This document shows, in pieces, positions 31,086 through 41,700 of a stretch of DNA of 64,000 nucleotides. The notes beneath the pieces were generated by a model. The model made no database searches. It was given only the letters and a program-made list of their open reading frames with translations, and had not been told where the DNA came from. Source of the stretch: Tritrichomonas musculus (lineage: Eukaryota > Parabasalia > Tritrichomonadida > Tritrichomonadidae). The first letter of the stretch is position 1. Every line of letters starts with the position of its first letter. Both the position numbers and the translations under genes were made by a program. The stretch lies in the NCBI GenBank assembly GCA_039105265.1, contig JAPFFF010000037.1, positions 1,393,501 through 1,457,500 on the forward strand, in the 5' to 3' direction.

Positions 31086-31607
31086 TCAATGATTATTTAA
31101 AAAACATTGGATATTATGATATGAGAAATTGCAGTTTTTTTCTACAAAATCATTGGAAAGATCTTTATGGAAACGAATATTACTTTCTTCTTTTTGGAAA
31201 CTTCTACTTTTTAATAATACGCTTATGTGATTTTTAATCATTCCAGTTGTTCTTCCAGGTAAAAAAGTTTTTATCTTTGCCCATTGTGGGCCTAATTGCT
31301 CATATTTTAGTAACATTATTCTTTCTTCTTCATTCGTCCATATTGTTTTATTGATTTTTGGATCTAGAACATCATTATAATGATCTCTACATTGTTGAGC
31401 AGTCTTTGTTTTTATTTCTTCTGCGATTTTTTTCCAATTTCTTGGTCCAAACTTTTCAACAAGATTTATTATTTTTTCGTTTTCTTCTTTGGTCCAATGT
31501 ACTCTTGAATATGAACGTTGTATATGCACAGGTTTACTTGATAAATTGTTTACATTTAAATCTATGTTTGAATATAATTTAGAGCAATTGAAACACAAAA
31601 AATTCAT
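31086..31607 (-). CDS. R2R3 Myb-type DNA-binding protein
   Basis: 173 residues with two adjacent Myb repeats: R2 about residues 38-85 (WTKEENEKIINLVEKFGPRN, W..IAEEI, QQCRDHYNDVL) and R3 about 88-137 (WTNEEERIMLLKYEQLGPQW, FLPGRTTGMIKNHISVLL). Small two-repeat Myb proteins are numerous in trichomonads, and some bind core-promoter or regulatory elements. The C-terminal ~35 residues are unstructured. ATG 31607 is preceded by an initiator-like TCATTT whose A is 14 nt upstream. Nuclear localisation and a role as transcription factor are inferred from the family. Confidence 0.9.
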   Translation of the reverse strand: MNFLCFNCSKLYSNIDLNVNNLSSKPVHIQRSYSRVHWTKEENEKIINLVEKFGPRNWKKIAEEIKTKTAQQCRDHYNDVLDPKINKTIWTNEEERIMLLKYEQLGPQWAKIKTFLPGRTTGMIKNHISVLLKSRSFQKEESNIRFHKDLSNDFVEKNCNFSYHNIQCFLNNH

Positions 31608-31617
31608 TTAGCTAAAA

Positions 31618-31623
31618 AAATGA
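31618..31623 (-). promoter_or_regulatory. trichomonad-type initiator (Inr) of the Myb gene
   Basis: Minus-strand TCATTT with the presumed +1 A at 31621, 14 nt before ATG 31607. Fits the T. vaginalis Inr consensus TCA(+1)Y(T/A). Confidence 0.45.
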
Positions 31624-31712
31624 CCTGAAAAGTTGTCTTTTATTTATCATTGAAAAAGCCATGCTTATTAATTTCAGGTCTTTAGAAGTTATTGAATTCA
31701 AAAAGTTATTAA

Positions 31713-31746
<34 letters not shown>

Positions 31747-32595
31747 AATTGGAAAAGTTCTGGATTTTTAACGAGCCTAGAAAATGCTTTAAATGAACAA
31801 CATAAATAATTATAAATAATTATAAATAATTATAAACTAATTAGTTGACTTACTTGATAAAAAAAGTGTTTTATTAATTAATTTTATAATTGTGCTTCAA
31901 TCAACATTTTCTCATTTTTTTTAATAAAAAATATCTTTGAAAGAATTCTTGAAGAATTGATTTAATACAAAAAATTCTTCCAGTCTTGGTATTTCAAATT
32001 GGGCTTTTTTATTGTAATGATTTTATGAATTCACTAAAAAAAAGAAGAATAGACGTAGGCAAATTGTAAAGTAGATTTTCAAAATGATAACATGAGAATG
32101 CATGAAATATTCATTACAAAATATCAATAAACCAAGTATTCAAAAAGTGGATTTTGATCGAATATCCAAATTAAATAAAAAATGCTCCAATTTGGATTCT
32201 TAAAAAAATTTTTTTTTTTTAATAATTTTCTGCTGGATTCTTTGTTATAGAATAGAAAAGTTTTTTTTAGACCAAAAAGATAAAAAAGGAACTTATCTAA
32301 TTTCTGTCTGAATATTTCAAAAAGTCAAACAATAATTTTTTCAAGGATATAAGTTATTATTATCATTATTGTTTTTTTCTTGCTTACTTCGTATATATTA
32401 ATATGAATTTTTTTTTTTTTTTTTTAACATTAATGTCTTTTCATTTTATTTTAATTCCTCTATTTTCTAAACAAATATATTTTAGGTTTTAACCAAGATT
32501 TTAAAACAATTACCATTTCATATCGAAAAACTAATCAATACAAAATTAATCGTTTATTCAATTTTGAATTAATTGAAAAAATTAAAAGGATAAGT
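31624..32595. other. intergenic spacer with a 30+ T homopolymer
   Basis: About 970 bp of AT-rich sequence. A pure T tract of more than 30 bases lies at about 31711-31745, followed by four TAAATAATTA-type short tandem units near 31800-31835. No gene seen. Confidence 0.5.
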
Positions 32596-32601
32596 TCATT
32601 T
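32596..32601 (+). promoter_or_regulatory. trichomonad-type initiator (Inr) of the serine hydrolase gene
   Basis: TCATTT with the presumed +1 A at 32598, 13 nt before ATG 32611; the same spacing as at the Myb gene. Confidence 0.45.
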
Positions 32602-32610
32602 TATATTAAA

Positions 32611-33822
32611 ATGATAGAGAACCAGGCTGTAAAAGAATTATTAGAAAAATGGATATCTGATAATTTGATTTCAGGAGCAGTGATTCTTGTTGAAAAAGAT
32701 GGAAAGACAGTCTGCGATGCACAATATGGATATGCAGATTTGGAGAAAGGAATAAAAATGGACAAATCATCCATATTCCGCTTAGCATCAATGACAAAAC
32801 CGGTTATAGCAATAGCCACAATGTTATTAGTTGAAGAAGGGAAACTCGATCTTGATGCTCCAATAGAAAAATATCTTCCACAATTTTCCTCACTGAAAGT
32901 GTCAGACAAAAAGGTTGGTTTTGAAGATTTCTATCAAGCAGATCCTGAAAATCCAAGCATGCCCAAAGTAAATACAGATCTTATATCAAGCATAAAAGAA
33001 GCAAAATTGAAGAGAAGTGTCACAATCCGCGATATTCTTAGTCATTCAAGCGGAATGGGACAAGGACCAGTCAGTATGACAAGAATGGAAAAATTATTAA
33101 AGCCGGGCCAATCATTAGATCAAAGAGTGAAAATTTTCTCAGAAACAATTCTTGATTTCCAGCCAGGAGAGCACACTGGCTACAGTGCAGCAACAGCTTT
33201 CGATGTCCTTGGGAAAATTATTGAAGTTGTTTCCGGAATGAATTTGAATAGCTTCATCATTGAAAGAATATGCAAGCCACTTGGAATCACTGACATGGGA
33301 TTCGAATTGTCTGAAGAACAAAAAAGAAGAGTTGTTAAATTGTATGAAGCAACTGAAGGAAAATTGATTGACGTTTCTAATTCTGAAAGCTTCTGGAATC
33401 TCATTAATCCATTCGATGCTGGCCTTTACTGCGGATCTGCTGGAATGCTGGGAACAGTTGATGGATATGCAAAGATCGCAAGGATGCTCCTACAAAAGGG
33501 AAAGGCTGATAATAAAACGTTTTTGAAAGAGGAAACAATTGACAAGATGAAGCATGAGGCTTCTGAAAAGCATCTTGAAATGCAACCAGGAAAAGTCTGG
33601 GGATTGGGAATGGTTGTAACTGAAAATCCTGAAATAGCAAAGAGAAATGTTGGAAAAGGTACTTATGGCTGGAGTGGTGCTTATGGAACTCACTTTTATG
33701 TTGATGATGAAAATAATCTTACAATGGTTCTTGGTGTAAGTCGTTCAAATATTGGTGGAGCAGACTCTGAGTTATCAAAACTTTTAGAAGACGTTTTGTA
33801 TAAGGAGTTTTGCCAAAAATAA
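32611..33822 (+). CDS. beta-lactamase-fold serine hydrolase (class C/PBP-like esterase family)
   Basis: 403 residues. Nucleophile motif S60-M-T-K63 in FRLASMTKPVIAIATML, then HSSGMGQGP around residue 148, Y191-S-A in HTGYSAATAFDVLG as the catalytic YxN/YSx motif, and GTHFYVD at ~359-365 in the place of the KTG-type third motif. This is the layout of PF00144 proteins, which include esterases, D-amino-acid hydrolases and class C beta-lactamases. The substrate is not predictable; resistance to antibiotics should not be assumed. No signal peptide, so probably cytosolic. The gene is markedly richer in GC than its surroundings and has no relative in the window; transfer from a bacterium is plausible, as known for other trichomonad metabolic genes. 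Initiator TCATTT is 13 nt upstream. Confidence 0.9.
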   Translation: MIENQAVKELLEKWISDNLISGAVILVEKDGKTVCDAQYGYADLEKGIKMDKSSIFRLASMTKPVIAIATMLLVEEGKLDLDAPIEKYLPQFSSLKVSDKKVGFEDFYQADPENPSMPKVNTDLISSIKEAKLKRSVTIRDILSHSSGMGQGPVSMTRMEKLLKPGQSLDQRVKIFSETILDFQPGEHTGYSAATAFDVLGKIIEVVSGMNLNSFIIERICKPLGITDMGFELSEEQKRRVVKLYEATEGKLIDVSNSESFWNLINPFDAGLYCGSAGMLGTVDGYAKIARMLLQKGKADNKTFLKEETIDKMKHEASEKHLEMQPGKVWGLGMVVTENPEIAKRNVGKGTYGWSGAYGTHFYVDDENNLTMVLGVSRSNIGGADSELSKLLEDVLYKEFCQK

Positions 33823-34630
33823 AAAAAAAATTGATTTAAAGAAAATCTGACAAAGACCGTTTATTTTTTTTTTAAGGGTTGAGTTTACTTTTTTATGTGG
33901 TGGAAATTAAGGAATAATTTTTAGAAAAATGATTATATTATTTTATAAGAATCTTTTATAATCAAGAAAAAAGTAAATTAGTTTCTCTTTTTTTTTTTGT
34001 TTGAAAAAAACTAATTCTATTTTCATAAATTTGACCTATATGGCCAATATATCATTTTTTTTTTCCTAATTAAAATATCATAATTATTTTCGGGATCTAT
34101 TCGCATTTCATGATCATTCATATCAAAACATGCTGATATCATTGCGTTTTCGGTGCATATTTCAAGTATCAAATATAAATTCAATATCATATTTTCACAT
34201 TCATTATATTTTCAATATAATAATATTCCCATTTGATTTTTTTCTACATTCCAATCTGATTTTGCTAATTTTTTTTTAACCTTCATTAATAATTATTATT
34301 CATTATTAATTCAATTTAAAAAATTGTTTCTTTTTCGTTATAATTTGCAATTCTTTTGTAAATAAGTTATATTCATTAGGAATATCTTTCAGATAGATCA
34401 TTTCCCCAGCGAATTAACAAATTTTCAAAATCATATAAAATTGAAATAAATATAACAATTCATAAAAGCGATATATTATAGCTAAGCTATTATTTCATTT
34501 ACTTTAAAAAGTTTATAAAAAGAAAAAGTATCTTAGGGCATTTATTTTTTCTCACGAGAATAAAATAATTATTTATTTATTTTACAAAATTTGGTCAATG
34601 ACTTTTATTAATAAAAAACGCGTTTCATTA
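33823..34630. other. intergenic spacer
   Basis: About 800 bp of AT-rich DNA without a supportable gene, RNA or repeat. Confidence 0.5.
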
Positions 34631-34716
34631 TGAATTCAGAGCATTTACTTTTTATGAAATCATGTGATGATAGAAGAGTGTTAAAAATGATTAAAAAAAA
34701 GCAAATGATTGAATAA
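34631..34716 (+). CDS. short ORF ahead of the acidic repeat
   Basis: ATG 34631 opens 28 codons (MNSEHLLFMKSCDDRRVLKM and onward) ending at TAA just before the microsatellite. It ends one frame away from the acidic frame, so it may be the N-terminus of the same gene separated by an indel in an A-run. Low support alone. Confidence 0.25.
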
Positions 34717-35825
34717 AAAATGATGAAAATAATGAAGAATATTATTATTATTATGATGATGATGATAATGAAAATGATTATGATTATGATTATGAAGATG
34801 ATGAGGATTATGATGAAGAAGAAGATAATGATGATGAAGAAGATAATGATGATGAAGAAGAAGATAATGATGATGATGAAGAAGATAATGATGATGAAGA
34901 AGATAATGATGATGAAGAAGAAGATAATGATGATGAAGAAGATAATGATGATGAAGAAGATAATGATGATGAAGAAGATAATGATGATGAAGAAGATAAT
35001 GATGATGAAGAAGATAATGATGATGATGAAGAAGATAATGATGATGAAGAAGATAATGATGATGAAGAAGATAATGATGATGAAGAAGATAATGATGATG
35101 AAGAAGATAATGATGATGAAGAAGATAATGATGATGAAGAAGATAATGATGAAGAAGAAGATAATGAAGAAGAAGATAATGAAGAAGAAGATAATGAAGA
35201 AGAAGATAATGATGAAGAAGATGAGGATGAAGAAGAAGAAGATAATGATGATGAAGAAGATAATGATGATGAAGAAGATAATGATGAAGAAGAAGATAAT
35301 GAAGAAGAAGATAATGAAGAAGAAGATAATGAAGAAGAAGATAATGATGAAGAAGATGAGGATGATGAAGAAGAAGATAATGATGATGAAGAAGAAGATA
35401 ATGAAGAAGAAGATAATGAAGAAGAAGATAATGAAGAAGAAGATAATGAAGAAGAAGATAATGAAGAAGAAGATAATGAAGAAGAAGATAATGATGAAGA
35501 AGATGAGGATGATGAAGAAGAAGATAATGATGATGAAGAAGATAATGATGATGATGAAGAAGATAATGATGATGAAGAAGATAATGATGATGAAGAAGAT
35601 AATGAAGAAGAAGATAATGAAGAAGAAGATAATGATGAAGAAGATGATAATGATGATGAAGAAGAAGATAATGAAGAAGAAGATAATGAAGAAGAAGATA
35701 ATGATGAAGAAGATGAGGATGAAGAAGAAGAAGATGATGAAGAAGATGAGGATGGTGAAGAAGAAGAGGATGAAGATGAGGATGTGTATGATGAAGAAGA
35801 TGAAGATTATGGAAGTTTTGTATAA
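34715..35825 (+). repeat. GAT/GAA/AAT trinucleotide array, potential Asp/Glu-rich coding region
   Basis: About 1.1 kb of GATGATGAAGAAGATAAT-type repeats with 15-, 18- and 21-bp higher-order units. One plus frame reads (D/E/N)n, DDEEDN over and over, and finishes in a less repetitive tail (EDVYDEEDEDYGSFV, stop at 35823-35825), as a real acidic protein would. It lacks an in-frame ATG after the preceding stop. Other frames (Met/Lys/Ile or Phe/Ile) are open only because the repeat lacks stops. An acidic disordered tail or a non-coding microsatellite are both possible. Confidence 0.6.
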
Positions 35826-35872
35826 TATATGAATATAAAACAAGACAAATATCTATTTAATTGAATTAATTT

Positions 35873-37201
35873 TTATTCAAAAGTTTCTGAAGAATCTGAA
35901 GAATCAGATGATGATCTGTAGTCGCCTTTTTTGATTTTTCTATTGCTCTCTTTTTTCGCTTTTCTATATTGTTTATTTTTCATTCGATATTCTAGAGTTT
36001 TACGTGTTTCTAGCGTTTTTTTGCGATCATCATGAATTTGCTGAATTTTTATGTCATTATTAAACATTAGCTCTGGGAGGCCAAGCCTTTTTCTTAATTC
36101 CAAAATGAACATTGGACCTTCGTTATGGTTAAGGACGGCGAGATGATCTCTGGTTATTTGAGATATCGGGAATACAGTGCTTTTAGTTCCAAACTTAAGT
36201 TGCTCTTGATGGAATGCTTCATTAAAATTGGTGGTGGCGTTTCTAACAGTCAAATCGAAATCGTTCATGCGTTTTTCCAGAATTTGGAATAATTTAGCAG
36301 CAGCTTCATCATTAAAGAGGCCAACAATCCAAGCGAATTTGGTTTCTTTGTGAATCAGGCAAAAACGGTGGTTTCCTCTCAAATGCTCCACAGTGTTTAA
36401 CCAAGCTGCTTTTTTGGTAACACTGTCCAGGTTCATAAATACTAGATTTCCGTACCACTTTTTTATCTTTTCTCTTATGCCTCTGAAACAATCATTAATG
36501 CCTGGTATCATTTTTTTATATTCTTTCAATTCTTTGTCCAAATATTTATTGAATGATAGAATTAGGTGATTCGGATCTCTTATTATATTAATTTCTTCCT
36601 GTTCGAGTAAGTTTCTATTTTTGTTATCGCCGTCTATAACAAAGGCTCCGATTTTGTTTTTTGAGGGAGTAATCTGATTCAAAGCGCGTTTCATTGCTTC
36701 GGTTTCCATCATGTTCGATGTCAGTTGAAAGTCTTCTTCTGGATGGTGGAAAGATTTCTTATCTACAATTCCAAGAGCAACAACTTTATTAGTATCAGTA
36801 TTAATAATATCGAATGAACAATGAGAGGCATTCCTTCTGATGGGATAGCGTCCGTCTCCTGAAAAAATTGAGTTTTCAACTGATGAATTCAATGCATTTG
36901 TCATTGAGACATTAGAATACTCTTCAACAGCGTTGGCAACAATCTTTTGGGCCTTATAAAAGCTCGCTTTAGAAGTAAATTTTTGATTCATTTGTCTACT
37001 GTACTCACTGGCACTGGTGAAAGAATTCCCTGAAACAAGTGTTGCAAAAGCACACTCTATAGGTTTTGGTGTATTATTGACTAAGTCACAGTTTGAACTG
37101 GAGTCAATTTTATCTATTTCAATATGATAATCATTGTCTTTTGGATGTTTCAAAGAACGAATCATTCTGAGATGTCTTTTCTGTTTTGTCCAGCCTCTCA
37201 T
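35873..37201 (-). CDS. DDE transposase-like protein (Mutator/ISL3-like fold), single intact gene
   Basis: 442 residues. The catalytic-domain pattern is SGDGRYPIRRNASHCSFDII (first D at residue 116) then NKVVALGIVDK; METEAMKRALNQI; FVIDGDNKN (D190); RDPNHLILSFNKYL (D209); and AAWLNTVEHLRGNH. This order matches the DDE transposase domains of animal and protist proteins in which DGR..., a METEG-like helix, TDR and DxWH(F/L) occur in sequence. The C-terminus is basic (KAKKESNRKIKKGDYRS) and Ser-rich. No zinc finger is obvious at the N-terminus. I see no matching terminal inverted repeats, so it may be a domesticated gene or an element whose ends I cannot detect. The frame is fully intact. Confidence 0.6.
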   Translation of the reverse strand: MRGWTKQKRHLRMIRSLKHPKDNDYHIEIDKIDSSSNCDLVNNTPKPIECAFATLVSGNSFTSASEYSRQMNQKFTSKASFYKAQKIVANAVEEYSNVSMTNALNSSVENSIFSGDGRYPIRRNASHCSFDIINTDTNKVVALGIVDKKSFHHPEEDFQLTSNMMETEAMKRALNQITPSKNKIGAFVIDGDNKNRNLLEQEEINIIRDPNHLILSFNKYLDKELKEYKKMIPGINDCFRGIREKIKKWYGNLVFMNLDSVTKKAAWLNTVEHLRGNHRFCLIHKETKFAWIVGLFNDEAAAKLFQILEKRMNDFDLTVRNATTNFNEAFHQEQLKFGTKSTVFPISQITRDHLAVLNHNEGPMFILELRKRLGLPELMFNNDIKIQQIHDDRKKTLETRKTLEYRMKNKQYRKAKKESNRKIKKGDYRSSSDSSDSSETFE

Positions 37202-37300
37202 TTTATAATGTGAAGTGAATTTATAATAATATTATAATTGATTGAACTGACAAATCAATTGATATCTTTAATATGTTATTCTGATGATTTCATTCAATAA

Positions 37301-37400
37301 TTACCGGTTTTATTCAATTATTGATATCTTTATTCAATTGTTGATATCTTTATTCAATTATTGATATCTTTATTCAATTATTGATTTTTGTATTCAATTA
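37301..37400. repeat. five 20-bp tandem units upstream of the DDE gene
   Basis: Units of TTGATATCTTTATTCAATTA at 37321, 37341 and 37361, with diverged first (37301) and last (37381) units. Lies 100-200 bp upstream of the minus-strand DDE gene start. Confidence 0.85.
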
Positions 37401-38408
37401 TATTAGCAGTTTTAATTTATTTTTAAATAACTGAATGTTAAAATGCATAGAATATACTTAATCCAAACAAACATCTCAGTTGAAGTTTGTATTATGGAGG
37501 TAAACTGATTACTTTTTTGAATCGGTCAATTGAATTAATATTTCTAGAAAAATGTTTACTTCCAAAGACATATTTTATTTACTAAAATAAAATTAATCCA
37601 AACTTTTTTTATTTTTTCATTTTACAATATAAAATTTTTAAGTATACTCCAGGCATTCAAATTTTAAAAAAATTGAAAGGAGTTGCTAAAAACAAGTATT
37701 CAATTTCAAAAAGACACTCCAGCCTTAACCACTTAATTTAATTCTAATTAATTTGGTTTAAAATAATTCTTACACGATTTATAAGAAACTAATAAAGAGC
37801 TTTTTTGTATTAAAACTATAAAATTGGATATCTTCAAAATAATATAATAATTAACACTGACCAAAAAAATTTTAACATAAAAGCTTTCTATTAGTTTGTA
37901 ATAGATTTATTCTTTTTTTCAATTAATATACTGAAAAATCGTCATCTTTCATCTAAAAACTTGTAGTCTCTTTTCAAAAATAGCATTTTTTATAGTTTTC
38001 ACTTATTTTGGGTTTTCATAAAATCATTTACGTGAGCTTTGGATTATTCAAATAAATACTTTCAATTAGAACATATACATGCCCTTTATTTTATGCTATG
38101 TGTGTAGATTAATCTTGAGAAGATTTGAATATTTATCGTTTTTTTTGGATTCAATATTTGTATACTCAACCCTTAAATCATTTTGAACTCAGTATTAAAA
38201 ATATTAATAAACTTAATATATAACAATATTATGAATTATTCCCTTATTAATATAACTATAAGAACAAAATCAATTTTTAACTAATTTTCAAGAGAATAAT
38301 ATGATGATATTTTGTGTTAAAACCTAGATAATCTAATTATAATATAAAAAACAATGGTTTTAAAAGTCAATTTTCAGAGTAAAATCTTTACAAATCAAAT
38401 TCTTTACC

Positions 38409-38430
38409 TTGATCTTGTCGACAAGATCAA
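38409..38430. repeat. 22-bp perfect palindrome
   Basis: Half-site TTGATCTTGTC followed directly by its exact complement, centred on GTCGAC. Could be a dimeric protein-binding site or a cruciform; it lies ~360 bp upstream of the kinase-Sel1 gene. Confidence 0.8.
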
Positions 38431-38791
38431 TTCCAATTTCTCAAATTTTACATCCACCCAAATCAACTGTCTTCACGGGATGGGGTGGCATGGGTGAGAT
38501 ATTTGACCCGATTTTCAACCATCTTTCAAAAATTATAAATGGGGAAAAACTGATTGAGATGGACATCAACGTATTTTTCTTCTGATGATGATAACAAACA
38601 AAAGGAAGCTTATTTGTTATATGTATAAATACTGTAAGACATACTAAAAATTTACTATAATTTAATCTTTTTATCTTATTTTTATTGAGTGAATATAAAT
38701 TAAAGTTCAAAAAGTGGACGATTTGAGAGATTTTGAAATTTTTTGAATTTTTGTGAAGTTTACAAATTACATAATTGATAAATAATTGTTG

Positions 38792-41700
38792 ATGAATTTT
38801 CAAAGGATTCAATGCATTTTTGATGAAAAACTATTACATTTTTGCAATCATAACTTAAACAAGAGTATTCAAAAATTTGAATTTCATTTGATTTTAAAAG
38901 AATATCAAACATCATTATTAAATCTCCAAAGAAAAAATAAATACAATGTCATTGTCGTAGGAGAACATATCATGTCGCAAAATGAATGTAATGAATCAGA
39001 TTTCTACATAATTATCTTTGATTATACCTTGTTATTAATTCCATCGTCAGACTTCTCATCGCTTTTTTCCTATTTTGAAATAAATTCTGAATCAATATTC
39101 TATTGTACATCAGAAGATGTCAAAAATAAAATTGATCAATCAGGAAAACAAAGAAATCATTTTCATTTTTCAGAAGAAAAAGATCGTTTACTCATTGAAA
39201 AAATATCCACTTCATTTTTATCTAATTTTGAGCTTGATTTTTCAAATATCGATCCTGAAATTACTCAAGCAATTAAGTTCACATGGGAAATCATTCAAAA
39301 AAGTGTTTCCTTTTTTATGATAAAAATTGGCTTTTTGAACGCGAAATATGATCGAAACATTCATTTTTCAGATTATTTAAAAAGTGGCATTGAAGATAAA
39401 AATGATGAATTCATTGAGCTTAATCTTTATAATAGAGGTAGTTCATCATCAATTTATTTGGTTTATCTGATTAAAAGAGAGGAAATTTGCTTGATGAAAA
39501 TGTTTTTAAAAACTTCAGAAGAAGACAAGTTGTTTCAACGGGAGCATGAAAATTATCTCAATATTAAACATCCTCTTCATTCCAGATATTTTGGAACTAC
39601 GGAGTATTTATCATATAAATGTTTACTGATTGAATATTTAGAAGGAAGAACATTAAATGAAATTGATTTTGCAAACGAATCAACGAAAAACATCATGAAA
39701 ATCATATTTGAGATCATGATAATACTTGCATATCTTCATCATCATGGATATATTTACCGAGACTTAAAGCCAAACAATATAATTGTTGATAAAAACAGCA
39801 CAATTTATCTTATTGATTTTGATCGAATGATTAAAAGTTCATCAATCAACTCAAATCAGAATATAACAGACAACTTTTCAGAAGCATACATTGCGCCAGA
39901 AATTTTAAATGGGGAATCATTCTCATATAAGTCAGATATTTATTCACTTGGAAAAGTTATTGAATTTATCTTTTCAAATGTTTGTTCTCATAAATTCATC
40001 AAAATTCAACAAATGTTTTTGAAATGCATTAGTTCAAAGGAAGAAGGAAGGCCAAGCATTTATCAATTAATTAACACATTTTATTTTGATTTTTTTTCAG
40101 TTGAGTTTGGAATTGATGATTTGAATGCCAAATTTAATTTTGAAAGTGATATTTTCACTTTTTATCTGTTTATAATTGCTGAGTATCAGAATGCAAATAA
40201 GCAAATTAGGCTTGAATTTATTAATCAGTATGATTATATTTTATATAAAGATAAGTCTAACAATAATCATTGTTTAAAAACTGATTATCCGCGAAAATAT
40301 AAGAAGGACTCTCAATGTATACAACAAGATATAAGAAATGCAATTCATTATTACACACTTGCTGCAAATCTAAATGATTCAAATGCACAATATTATCTTG
40401 GAGTAATTTATTCCAATGGTGAATATATTACAAAAGATATGAATAAAGCAATTAATTATTTCATACTTGCTGCAAATCAAAATCATCCAAAAGCACAATA
40501 TAATCTTGGAGCAATTTATCAAAATGGAGATTATATTAAACGAGACATCAATAAAGCAATTCATTATTATGCTCTTGCTGCAAATCAAAATCATTTAGAT
40601 GCACAATTTAATCTTGGAGAAATTTATTATGATGGAGAATATGTTACGAGAGATATAAATAAATCAATTCATTATTTCACACTTGCTGCAAATCAAAATC
40701 ATTTAGATGCACAATTTAATCTTGGAATAATTTATTATAAAGGAATATATGTCACGAGAGATATAAATAAATCAATTCATTTTTACACACTTGCTGCAAA
40801 TCAAAATCATTTAGATGCACAATTTAATCTTGGAGAAATTTATTATGATGGAGAATATGTTACGAGAGATATAAATAAGTCAATTCATTATTTCACACTT
40901 GCTGCAAATCAAAATCATTTAGATGCACAATTTAATCTTGGAATAATTTATTATGATGGAGAATATGTCACGAGAGATATAAATAAATCAATTCATTTTT
41001 ACACACTTGCTGCAAATCAAAATCATTTAGATGCACAATTTAATCTTGGAGAAATTTATTATGATGGAGAATATGTTACGAGAGATATAAATAAATCAAT
41101 TCATTATTTCACACTTGCTGCAAATCAAAATCATTTAGATGCACAATTTAATCTTGGAATAATTTATTATGATGGAGAATATGTCACGAGAGATATAAAT
41201 AAATCAATTCATTTTTACACACTTGCTGCAAATCAAAATCATTTAGATGCACAATTTAATCTTGGAGTAATTTATTATGATGGAGAATATGTTACGAGAG
41301 ATATAAATAAATCAATTCATTATTTCACACTTGCTGCAAATCAAAATCATTTATATGCACAATTTAATCTTGGAGTAATTTATTATGATGGAGAATATGT
41401 TACGAGAGATATAAATAAATCAATTCATTTTTACACACTTGCTGCAAATCAAAATCATTTAGATGCACAATTTAATCTTGGAGTAATTTATTATAAAGGA
41501 ATATATGTCACGAGAAATATAAATAAATCAATTCATTATTTCACACTTGCTGCAAATCAAAATCACTTATATGCACAATTTAATCTTGGAATAATTTATT
41601 ATGATGGAGAATATGTTACGAGAGATATAAATAAATCAATTCATTATTTCACACTTGCTGCAAATCAAAATCACTTATATGCACAATTTAATCTTGGAAT

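Larger units (their letters stand above)
37202..38791. other. 1.6 kb intergenic region
   Basis: AT-rich. It holds the 20-bp tandem repeats (37301-37400), a 22-bp perfect palindrome (38409-38430) and a GC-richer patch at 38445-38570 (ACGGGATGGGGTGGCATGGG) with no convincing frame. Nothing else recognised. Confidence 0.5.

Noticed and set aside
32611-33822. Window as bacterial DNA because of the beta-lactamase-fold gene
   Set aside because: All surrounding families, the promoter motif and the lack of operons and ribosome binding sites are eukaryotic/trichomonad.
34608-35843. Long Phe/Ile (minus) and Met/Lys/Ile (plus) open frames
   Set aside because: They are by-products of the GAT/GAA repeat, which lacks stops in most frames; only the acidic frame has a non-repetitive tail.
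38441-38812. 123-codon minus-strand frame upstream of the kinase-Sel1 gene
   Set aside because: It overlaps the start of the real gene on the other strand and looks like translated spacer.
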